Shown here: piece by piece, positions 1 through 7,600 of the stretch
Position numbering within the stretch: the stretch's first letter is position 1
How the letters are laid out: the number at the start of each line of letters is the position of its first letter
Assembly: GCA_030630905.1 (NCBI GenBank)
Contig: DAOVMB010000035.1
Location: 1-11,835, forward strand
Direction of reading: 5' to 3'
Length of the DNA stretch: 11,835 nt
DNA from: Sedimentisphaerales bacterium
GTDB taxonomy: Bacteria; Planctomycetota; Phycisphaerae; Sedimentisphaerales; Anaerobacaceae
Position numbers and translations under genes: made by a program
The notes under the pieces: model-generated
The model's input: the letters and a program-made list of their open reading frames with translations, nothing else
What the model was told of the DNA's origin: nothing
The model's database searches: none

Positions 1-448
1 AAACCAGACCGAAGTCGGCGGACGTTGCCCGCTTGAGACTGAGCCTGTCAATCATCGGCTTGTGGAGAACTTGTTCGTGGGGTTTAACGATTTCTCCGAA
101 ATCTTCAAGCTTGGCTAAAGCAATGAAGCTGTGACGCTGGTATCGCGCGCCGGCCACCTCAAAATCTTGCACATAAGCATAGATGGCCTCGGCCGAATCC
201 TGCTTCAAGGCTCCCTCTTCTATCCAGCGGATCAAGTAGTCGGCGGCTCTTGTGTACTGGTTGTTTTCGCCGTTATCAGAGGCTTTTATCTTTCCTTTGA
301 TGATGCGGACGAGATTATGCCTGTTCTTATTATAGAACTGTTCCCGCTGGGCGTCGTTGATAACATCATAAGGGGGCGCAATACAGTCACCCACATTACC
401 AACTACTCCTTCGTTAAACCTAAATGCTTTGAAAGGCCCAACTTGCAT
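1..448 (-). CDS. DUF1015 family protein, N-terminal 149 residues (C-terminus outside window)
   Basis: The reading frame is open from an ATG at 448 to the window edge and gives about 149 residues. The N-terminus begins MQVGPFKAFRFN and is followed by CIAPPYDVIND. Near residues 80-145 comes YVQDFEVAGARYQRHSFIAL, then KPHEQVL and DRLSL. These match the recalled signature of DUF1015: an early P-F-x-A-x-R, then APPYDVI, a Y-x-Y...G...R..F-I-A-L stretch, and HE...DR. DUF1015 proteins are usually about 400 residues, so roughly a third is visible. The biochemical role is not established; members often sit near serine-biosynthesis genes such as serA, which cannot be checked here. The ATG at 448 was chosen because the family motif starts at once after it, although the frame stays open a little upstream. 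No strong ribosome binding site is visible. A near-consensus promoter lies about 100 bases upstream. Confidence 0.85.
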   Translation of the reverse strand, partial: MQVGPFKAFRFNEGVVGNVGDCIAPPYDVINDAQREQFYNKNRHNLVRIIKGKIKASDNGENNQYTRAADYLIRWIEEGALKQDSAEAIYAYVQDFEVAGARYQRHSFIALAKLEDFGEIVKPHEQVLHKPMIDRLSLKRATSADFGLV

Positions 449-452
449 ATCT

Positions 453-487
453 GTATCTCGTATTTCGTGCCTTATATTTCGTATTTC
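453..487 (-). repeat. Five tandem heptamers, consensus GAAATAC on the minus strand
   Basis: Read on the plus strand the units are GTATCTC, GTATTTC, GTGCCTT, ATATTTC and GTATTTC, exactly seven bases each. On the minus strand this is a GAAATAC/GAGATAC array ending four bases before the ATG of the DUF1015 gene, so it lies in that gene's predicted 5' leader. A 7-bp period gives a 21-bp, seven-codon cycle if read as protein. Confidence 0.7.
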
Positions 488-491
488 TTAC

Positions 492-518
492 CATGATCCC
501 GGATGAGCATCGATCATG
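492..518. repeat. Inverted repeat in the leader of the DUF1015 gene
   Basis: CATGATC at 492-498 is perfectly inverted as GATCATG at 512-518, with 13 bases between. Inside the spacer GATG (502-505) and CATC (508-511) pair again, so the whole can fold as one nested hairpin with a small bulge. It lies between the predicted transcription start (near 546) and the start codon (448). It could be a leader hairpin or an operator half-site pair; nothing in the sequence decides between them. Confidence 0.4.
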
Positions 519-552
519 AACATTCAATCAATCATCAGTTACAAAGGCCCGG

Positions 553-581
553 ATAATACTTAAACAAAGGCAGATTGTCAA
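553..581 (-). promoter_or_regulatory. Sigma70-type promoter for the DUF1015 gene
   Basis: On the minus strand TTGACA (581-576) is followed after exactly 17 bases by TATTAT (558-553). The -35 is a perfect consensus and the -10 differs at one position. Transcription would start near 546, giving a leader of about 100 bases that contains the inverted repeat and the heptamer array. The position just downstream of the previous operon's end fits a separate transcription unit. Confidence 0.7.
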
Positions 582-672
582 ATACGAACTGGACAATTTG
601 AACAAGTTGGATAACCACATCAAGGTTGGCAGTATACCGGCAAGGCTGAACAATCTTCCCAAAAGGTGGAAT

Positions 673-702
673 GCCCAGCCGTGATAGTACGGCTTTTCGG
701 GC
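673..702 (-). terminator. Hairpin directly after the oxidoreductase operon
   Basis: GCCC (673-676) and AGCCGT (677-682) pair with ACGGCT (689-694) and GGGC (699-702) around a six-base loop, with a four-base bulge on one arm. This makes a GC-rich stem of up to ten pairs ending two bases before the stop codon at 704. In the transcribed (minus) direction no clean U-run follows directly; the nearest T-run is about a dozen bases on. It is a plausible weak or Rho-assisted terminator, or an mRNA 3' end stabiliser. Confidence 0.45.
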
Positions 703-703
703 T

Positions 704-2098
704 TTACTTTTTCGCCAGATAGTCGTTCATAGCAGCGGCGGCGATTCGGCCCTGGCCCATTGCGAGGATGACCGTTGCAGCACCGGAGACGATGTCGCCG
801 CCGGCAAAAACACCCGGGACCGAGGTCTGCATAGTGTTATCATCGACAACGATAGTACCCCACTTTGTCATTTCGAGTTCCGGCATCGTTTGCGGTATGA
901 GCGGATTGGGCTTGTTGCCGATAGCGACAATGACCGTGTCAAGCTCCATTGTAAACTCCGAGCCTTCTATAGGAACAGGTCTTCGCCGGCCGGAATCATC
1001 CGGTTCGCCGAGTTCCATTTTAATACATTCCATGGCCACAACGCGATGACGATCATCGCCGATAATACGAATAGGATTGTTAAGCAGCTTGAACTTGACG
1101 CCTTCTTCTTCGGCGTGGTGGATTTCCTCATCGCGGCCGGGCATTTGTTCTCGCGCCCGGCGATAGACGATGGTAACATCGCCCCCAAGTCGCAGTGCCG
1201 TTCGTGCCGAGTCCATCGCTACGTTGCCGCCTCCGATTACGGCGACACGCTCACGCTTTATCGGCGGCGTATCGTACTTCGGGAAAAGATACGCCTTCAT
1301 CAGGTTGGAACGGGTCAGATACTCGTTGGCCGAATAAACACCGACCAGGTTTTCGCCCGGAATTCTCATAAACGACGGCAGGCCGGCCCCGCTACCGACG
1401 AAAACTGCTTCGTAACCTTCGTCGTCCAACAGTTCGCGGATAGTGCTGTTTCGGCCGACAACAAAGTCCATCACAAATTCGATCCCGAGCTTCTTGAGGT
1501 AATCCACTTCCGCCTGAACTATTGCTTTTGGCAGACGAAACTCAGGAATTCCATAGGTCAGCACACCTCCCGGTTGTTGCAGGGCCTCGAAGACAGTCAC
1601 CTCGTGCCCGAGCTTAATCAGATCGCCTGCAACAGTAAGACCAGCCGGCCCGGCACCAACTACTGCTGCCCGTTTACCCGTTTTGGCGGCAATTTGCGGC
1701 ACCTTGATTTTACCGCTGTTGCGCTCATAGTCGGCAACGAACCGTTCAAGTCTTCCGACAGCCACCGGCTCGCCCTTGACTCCCAGCACACATAGCTTCT
1801 CACACTGTTCTTCCTGCGGGCAGACCCGTCCACAGACCGCCGGTAGTGTATTTTGTTCCTTGAGCTTCCAGGCCGCCTCGATGAACTTGCCCTCCTGTAC
1901 AAAAGCAATGAAGCCGGGGATATCGACGTTGACCGGACATCCCAACACACACCGCGGCTTCTTACACTTCAGGCAGCGGCTCGCTTCCAGGATAGCGATT
2001 TCTTCCGAATAGCCATACGGGACTTCCTCGAAGTTCCTGGCGCGATCTTCCGGAGCCTGCTCCGGCATAGGTTGTCGGGGAATCTTTTCCTTAGCCAT
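704..2098 (-). CDS. gltA: NfnB/GltA-like NADPH-binding FAD subunit (NADPH-dependent glutamate synthase small-subunit family)
   Basis: This 464-residue protein has the full layout of the family that includes GltA and NfnB/SudA, the NADP(H)-side subunits of glutamate synthase-like and electron-bifurcating ferredoxin:NADP oxidoreductases. Residues 38-54 (EASRCLKC, then C50 and C54) and 87-103 (C89, C93, C99, C103, with Glu 96, 97 and 100) form the two-cluster [4Fe-4S] domain. GAGPAG at 148-153 binds FAD, GGGNVAMD at 289-296 with VYRR at 311-314 binds NADPH, and AGGD at 432-435 closes the FAD site. Length is normal. It starts 20 bases after the preceding gene's stop with a weak GAG-type ribosome site and is last in the operon. 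No GltB (large glutamate synthase subunit) gene is nearby, while an NfnA-like module is fused into the gene before it, so an Nfn-type role is more likely than glutamate synthesis. Paralogous to the C-terminal half of the 1039-residue protein. Confidence 0.9.
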   Translation of the reverse strand: MAKEKIPRQPMPEQAPEDRARNFEEVPYGYSEEIAILEASRCLKCKKPRCVLGCPVNVDIPGFIAFVQEGKFIEAAWKLKEQNTLPAVCGRVCPQEEQCEKLCVLGVKGEPVAVGRLERFVADYERNSGKIKVPQIAAKTGKRAAVVGAGPAGLTVAGDLIKLGHEVTVFEALQQPGGVLTYGIPEFRLPKAIVQAEVDYLKKLGIEFVMDFVVGRNSTIRELLDDEGYEAVFVGSGAGLPSFMRIPGENLVGVYSANEYLTRSNLMKAYLFPKYDTPPIKRERVAVIGGGNVAMDSARTALRLGGDVTIVYRRAREQMPGRDEEIHHAEEEGVKFKLLNNPIRIIGDDRHRVVAMECIKMELGEPDDSGRRRPVPIEGSEFTMELDTVIVAIGNKPNPLIPQTMPELEMTKWGTIVVDDNTMQTSVPGVFAGGDIVSGAATVILAMGQGRIAAAAMNDYLAKK

Positions 2099-2118
2099 TT
2101 GCTACTCTCTGCTCTCGG

Positions 2119-4605
2119 TCAATGTGTACACCTGCACTTACGCTGCCCGCTCTTGCCGGAAGCTACCGATTCAGTCCGGCCCAGCGAATGTATCTCTTCG
2201 GCACTATATGCCGCCCTCCGGTCTCGAAGCTCATCCCAATCGATCAAATGCGCATCAAAGAACGGACCATCCACACAGGCAAATTTCATCTGGTCGCCAA
2301 CGGTTACGCGGCAGGCCCCGCACATGCCGGTTCCATCTAACATAATCGGATTCAGCGCCGCTAATGTTTTCACGCCGTACGGTTTGGTTTCCTGAGCTGT
2401 CACCATCATCATAAAGGGACATCCAACCGCAATAACGCGATCGATTTTCTCGCCGTCATTGAGCTTTTGCGTGAGAGCATCGATTGCGTGTCCCCTGGTG
2501 CCCATAGAACCGTCAATCGTTGTCTGAACGAACTCGTCACAAACACTTTGAAGCTTATCCTGGTAATAATGCAGGTAATGACTGCGAGCTTCGCTGATCG
2601 CTATGACCCGATTTCCGGCATTTTTCATCGCTTCGGCGATAGGCGCAATCGCAGCGATCCCGTAGCATCCGGCGGCCAGCACGACCGTGCCGTAATTCTC
2701 TATCTCCAGCGGAACACCGAGCGGCCCGACGACGTGCGCCAGTTTGTCGTTTACATTCAACAATACAAGCTTTCTGCTCGATTGGCCCTTTTCCAGCACG
2801 ACCAGGGTAATCGTTCCTTTTTCAGCGTCCCAGCCGCTCAGGGTATAGGGCACACGCTCGGATTTTTCATCCACCATTAAAATAATGAACTGGCCGGGCA
2901 AGGCTTTTTTCGCAACCTCCGGCGCAGCAATAATAATTTCGTGAACATTCGGTGCAATCTCACGTTTTTCCAGGATTCGAAATGCCCCTTCGGGTTTTTC
3001 TGCCGTTACTTCAAAAGCACAACTATCATCTACAGGCAGTTCCCGCAATCCACGGACCTTCTCGTCGATTTGATGCCCTCGGAAGTACGTTCGTCGGAGT
3101 TCCAGATTCGTCGCAGCGGGGGGAGCATCCGGCCGATCTACCCACAGTTTCGCATCCGGAATTCCCGCCTCGCGCGCGATCGCATCGGCAGATTCATAGC
3201 CAAAACCTTTGGCTCCCATTGCTTTAGCAAGCCGGCAGATAATCCACCATTCCGGTTTTGCCAGGCCCGGCGGCTCGCACGCTTTGCGCAGAGGGCGTTT
3301 TTGCCCGGAGCGATCGAGAATCGTGCCTTCAATCTCGGCGAAAACCGCAGCCGGCAGCACAACGTCGGCGCGCCCGCTCGCAGGCGTCGGGTAACAATCC
3401 TGCACGATTAAAAACTCAAGTTGCTCCAGTTCAGCCGGATCGACAAAACTACCTGTCAGCAGCGCTGCTTTAGTACCCTTCGGCAATGAGCCGCGCGAAA
3501 CACCCTGTGCATCAGGTTCGATCTCAACATAGTTTTTGGACTTCATTACCTCGCTGGTGAACTTCTTGAAGATGTGACGGTCTTCGAGAGTGCTCGTTGT
3601 GTCACAAACCAGCACGAAACTATCGCCTACAAATTCGCTTAGTTTAGTGACTGTCGTTTCAAGGGCTTCTTCCCATTCGACCTGGCGCAAAACCTCACCT
3701 GCGCGCACCAACGGCACACCCAATCGATCATTACCATTCAAAAATTCGGGAATTGCAAATCGACCCAGCACACACACAGGGACACTTTCATTCACAGCCT
3801 GCGCAGCTACCAGTTTCCCATCCCCGGCTCCGAGCGCCAATGCGCACGCCTGGTCGCAGAAAATACAGGTTGATTCGGTGACAATATCAGGTTTACCATA
3901 CCACTTGGCATACCGGTCGGCCAGGCTGCCGGTCGGACATACATCAACACACGAACCGCAGAACTGACAACCCGCTTCGAGCAGCGAGTGCCCGAAGGCC
4001 TGGCCGATACGCGTTTCACTACCGCGACCGACAAAATCGATCACGGATTTGCCCTGGTGATATTTGCAGATGCGCACGCAGCGGCCGCAGAGAATGCAAA
4101 GATTGAGATCACGATCCATGAAGGGTTCGGAACGTTCCACCGGCCGCTCGTGGTAAACGGGAGGGACAGGCAGTTCTGTTAAGCCCAGATCGTCGGCTAA
4201 AACACGCACCTCACAGACTTCCTTATTGTTACAGGTATGACACCCGGTCGTGCTGCCCGCCCTTTCCGCTTCGGGCCGGTATTGTTCACACAGTTCGCGC
4301 CGGCCGCATACAAGGCACGCACTAGGATGTTCGAGCATCATAAGGGCCAAAATATTCCGGCGAAGATTCTGGAGTGCTTCGGTATCGGTCCGAACTACCA
4401 TTGCTTCGGCTGCGGGGGTTGTACACGAAGTCGGATATCCGCGCATTCCTTCTATTTCGACCACACACAGCCGGCATGCGCCGAACGGCGACAAACTCGA
4501 ATGCATACAAAGATGGGGAATCGAAATATCATTCTCCAACGCGCACTCAAGAACCGTTTGGCCTTCTTCAGCAGTCACAGATTGTCCATCGATCGTCAGT
4601 TTCAC
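2119..4605 (-). CDS. Fusion: NuoG/SfrA-like Fe-S arm, short molybdopterin-oxidoreductase remnant, and NfnA/SudB-like FAD/[2Fe-2S] module
   Basis: An 828-residue protein with a GTG start (AGGA nine bases upstream). Residues 1-64 are a [2Fe-2S] ferredoxin (C33, C44, C47, C61). H93, C97, C100 and C106 form the His/Cys [4Fe-4S] site, followed by an extra set C122, C125, C131. Residues 170-223 are two [4Fe-4S] motifs (C170/173/176/180 and C213/216/219/223). C247, C250, C254 and C278 are the N-terminal cluster of molybdopterin oxidoreductases, but the Mo domain proper is only about 240 residues and keeps mainly its end (QDCYPTPASGRADVVLPAA at 402-420). Residues about 541-795 are NfnA/SudB-like: FAD motif RVPYTLS (584-590) and a [2Fe-2S] site D757, C762, C765, C777. 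It probably takes electrons from the NuoEF side and passes them to ferredoxin and the NfnB-like subunit encoded next. No Mo catalytic site or hydrogenase H-cluster is visible. Exact reaction unknown. Confidence 0.85.
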   Translation of the reverse strand: MKLTIDGQSVTAEEGQTVLECALENDISIPHLCMHSSLSPFGACRLCVVEIEGMRGYPTSCTTPAAEAMVVRTDTEALQNLRRNILALMMLEHPSACLVCGRRELCEQYRPEAERAGSTTGCHTCNNKEVCEVRVLADDLGLTELPVPPVYHERPVERSEPFMDRDLNLCILCGRCVRICKYHQGKSVIDFVGRGSETRIGQAFGHSLLEAGCQFCGSCVDVCPTGSLADRYAKWYGKPDIVTESTCIFCDQACALALGAGDGKLVAAQAVNESVPVCVLGRFAIPEFLNGNDRLGVPLVRAGEVLRQVEWEEALETTVTKLSEFVGDSFVLVCDTTSTLEDRHIFKKFTSEVMKSKNYVEIEPDAQGVSRGSLPKGTKAALLTGSFVDPAELEQLEFLIVQDCYPTPASGRADVVLPAAVFAEIEGTILDRSGQKRPLRKACEPPGLAKPEWWIICRLAKAMGAKGFGYESADAIAREAGIPDAKLWVDRPDAPPAATNLELRRTYFRGHQIDEKVRGLRELPVDDSCAFEVTAEKPEGAFRILEKREIAPNVHEIIIAAPEVAKKALPGQFIILMVDEKSERVPYTLSGWDAEKGTITLVVLEKGQSSRKLVLLNVNDKLAHVVGPLGVPLEIENYGTVVLAAGCYGIAAIAPIAEAMKNAGNRVIAISEARSHYLHYYQDKLQSVCDEFVQTTIDGSMGTRGHAIDALTQKLNDGEKIDRVIAVGCPFMMMVTAQETKPYGVKTLAALNPIMLDGTGMCGACRVTVGDQMKFACVDGPFFDAHLIDWDELRDRRAAYSAEEIHSLGRTESVASGKSGQRKCRCTH

Positions 4606-4688
4606 TTCAACCGATCCTTTTGTTTAGTTAGTTTTCTCTTTTTTTACGCCGCCTGCATCCGGGCAGTTCGCCGCTTTCCTATCAGAGG
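4606..4688. other. 83-bp gap inside the oxidoreductase operon
   Basis: This is the only sizeable gap within the operon. On the minus strand it contains an A-rich run (seven A in a row, then GAGAAAACTAACTAAAC) leading to the AGGA ribosome site of the GTG-started 828-residue gene. I see no stem before the A-rich run and no convincing promoter, so it is best read as an untranslated spacer in one transcript. Confidence 0.4.
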
Positions 4689-7600
4689 TCATTCCTGCAC
4701 ACGATAATCACACCGCAAACACCGAAGGCACTCCTGGTATGCCTTATTTTTAGGAATTTCTAATTCAACCTCTTCGAAATTGCGTCGCGCATCGAGCGGC
4801 AGAGTTTTCTGCTTCAGCGGAGGAGTTTCAACCGGTTCGGCTTCAGGATCAAATTCCGTGTCGTTCGTAAGTGTTCGGCGCCAGAACGGTTCAGATCGGT
4901 TCTGCGGTGCGAGATTCCGCGAAAGTTTTTCATTTATTTTTACCGCCGCCCTTTCACCCGCTCCGACAGCTTCCAGGACGATACTCGGCCCGGTAACTGC
5001 ATCACCGCCCGAGAAAAACATTTCTACTTCGGTTTCGTGAGTGAACGGATCAATATCGATACGTCCGGACCTTTTCAACGTCAGGCCGACTTGTTCGGCG
5101 ATGGTCTCAGCCGCAACCTGCTGGCCGATAGCGGCAATGACGGTGTCAGCTTCAAGTTGAAAAATCTCTTCTGTCGATTCGGGACGCCGCCGTCCGTCCA
5201 AAGAGTACTCACCCAAACTCATCCGGCGACAAACCAGTCTCTCGGCGTTATTACCACTGCCTTCGATACGTTCCGGCAAAGCCAGGAACTCAAAGCGGAT
5301 GCCTTCGGCCTCTGCCTCTTCGATTTCAGATTCGATTCCGGGCATTTCTTCCCGCGTCCGGCGGTAGACAATTACCACGTCGGCTCCCATGCGGAAGGCC
5401 GTGCGGGCCGAGTCAATCGCTACGTCACCTCCACCGATAACGGCGACTTTCCCGCCAATGGGAACATCCAAGCCTTTGTGGCGTCCCACCAGGAAATCCA
5501 GACCCTGCATGACACCTCTGAGCTTTTCTCCGGGGAGGCCCATGCTCATGCCTTTCCAGGCGCCCAGGCCCAGGAAGAAGGCTTTGTATCCCTGCTGTTT
5601 AAGTTGGTCAATCGTAACGTCTTTACCGATCTGAGTATTCGTCTTCAACTCGATACCTGTCCCTAAAAGCCAGTCAATTTCTTCCTGCAGGATTTTACGA
5701 GGCAGACGGTATTCGGGGATGGCATAGGCCATCATACCACCCGGACGCTCCTGCTTCTCGAATACTGTAACCGGATAGCCCATGCGGCGCAGGAAATAAG
5801 CACAGCTTAAACCTGCAGGGCCGGCCCCAATAACGGCTATCTTCATGTCGAGACAATGAGGATTCTCGTGTACCATCTCCTGCGGTTCGATCCGTCTGGC
5901 TGTGTCTACCATATAGCGTTTCAAAGCGCGAATGGAAACCGGTGCATCCAACTGGGTGCGCCGGCATTTTCCTTCGCACGGATGCGGGCAAACTCTTGCA
6001 CATATATTGGGAAAAGGATTTCGCTCCAAGTGTGAGGCAAGAGCTTCTTCCAGGCGATTATCGCGGATCAGCGAGATATATAGCGGAACATCAACACCAG
6101 CAGGACATTCGTTGGAACACGGTGCATGGAGCAACTGGGGACAAACACCGGCCGGACATTTGTGCTCGCGTATGTGCGCTTCGTATTCCGCCCTGAAATA
6201 TCGCAACGTACTCAAAACAGGATTGGGTGCAGTTTGGCCGAGTCCGCAAAGTGAACCGGCCTTGATAGTCTGAGCCATTGTTTCAAGCTTATCGAGGTCG
6301 GCCATTTCACCTTTTCCGGCGGTGATGCGCTCCAGAATACCCAGCATTGCCCGCGTTCCTACCCGGCACGGCGCGCACTTGCCGCAGGATTCGGCCTGTG
6401 TAAATGACAGAAAATACTTCGCCATATCGACCATGCACGTATCTTCATCGAGCACTATCATGCCGCCGGAACCCATAATACTGCCGGCTTCGGTTAGAGC
6501 CTCGTAATCAACAGGCAAATCCATCTTCTCTGCGGGGATGCATCCGCCCGAAGGCCCGCCCGTCTGCACGGCCTTGAGCATCTTTCCTGCGGGAACACCA
6601 CCTCCGATTTCATAGATTATATCTTTGAGTTTGATACCCAGCGGCACCTCGACCAGGCCCGTTCGATTGATTTTTCCCGCCAGCGCGAAAGTTTTCGTTC
6701 CCTTGCTGGACTCGCTGCCGTACTGTGTGTACCACTCGGCTCCGTTGCGAAGAATCAGCGGCAAATTACCGAGCGTCTCAACATTCTGAATGACCGTCGG
6801 CTTGCCCAATAGACCACTTACGGCGGGAAACGGAGGTCGAGGTTGCGGCATTCCCCGCCGGCCCTCGACCGAAGCAATCAGCGCTGTCTCTTCGCCGCAT
6901 ACGAACGCGCCCGCACCTTTTTTTATGGTTAAATCAAAAGAGAAATCCGAGCCTTGAATATTTTTGCCCAGCAGCCCCAGTTCGCACATCTGAGAGATGG
7001 CGGTCTCCAATCGATGTATGGCCAGCGGATATTCGGCCCGGCAGTATATATAACCCTGTGAAGCTCCCAATGTAAAAGCCGCGATCAACATCCCTTCCAG
7101 CACGGCATGCGGGTCGCCCTCGATTAGCGAGCGGTTCATAAACGCACCGGGGTCACCCTCGTCTGCATTGCATATTAGATATTTCGTTTGCCCCGGCGCA
7201 TCCCGGCAAAATTTCCACTTTCGCCAGGTCGGGAATCCGGCGCCGCCGCGGCCGCGGAGCCCTGCCGTCTTGACCTCTTCGAGCGTCTTATCAGGTCCAA
7301 TCACCAGCGCCTGCAGAAATCCGCGATAGCCATCCCGGGCCAGGTAGTGATGTACATTTTCCGGATCGATCAGACCGCAGTTGCGCAGGATGTTACGCAC
7401 CTGTCGGCGCATCATCGGATGTTCATTGAAATCACCAATCCCGTTTAATTGCCCCGGCGTCATTTTCCCCAATGCCCACTGGGCGCAGGGATCATCGCCC
7501 AGAACGTGATTTTCGAGAATATGAATAATCTCGTCGGGTCCGACATTTGCATAGCATACGCGTGGCACGCCCTTCTTATGTACAATCACCAATGGCTCGA

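Noticed and set aside
131..496. Plus-strand open frame of 121 codons ending in a repetitive ISYF-type peptide
   Set aside because: It is the reverse shadow of the DUF1015 gene; the repetitive end is the heptamer array read as protein.
671..1795. Long plus-strand open frame of 374 codons
   Set aside because: It lies entirely opposite the NfnB-like gene, whose protein has all family motifs; the plus-strand translation has none and no ribosome site.
704..2098. Assignment as a working glutamate synthase small subunit
   Set aside because: No large GltB subunit is in the window, and an NfnA-like partner module is encoded directly upstream; the family name is kept but the glutamate role is not supported.
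2096..2110. CATTTGCTACTCT-like word before the NfnB-like gene resembling the stop regions of the pseudopilin genes (8564-8579, 9848-9862, 11207-11223)
   Set aside because: The three pseudopilin sites are explained by homology; the fourth is a short A/G-rich ribosome-site region and probably coincidental.
4606..4688. A-rich run in the operon gap as an internal terminator
   Set aside because: The transcribed strand carries A rather than T in this run and no stem precedes it.
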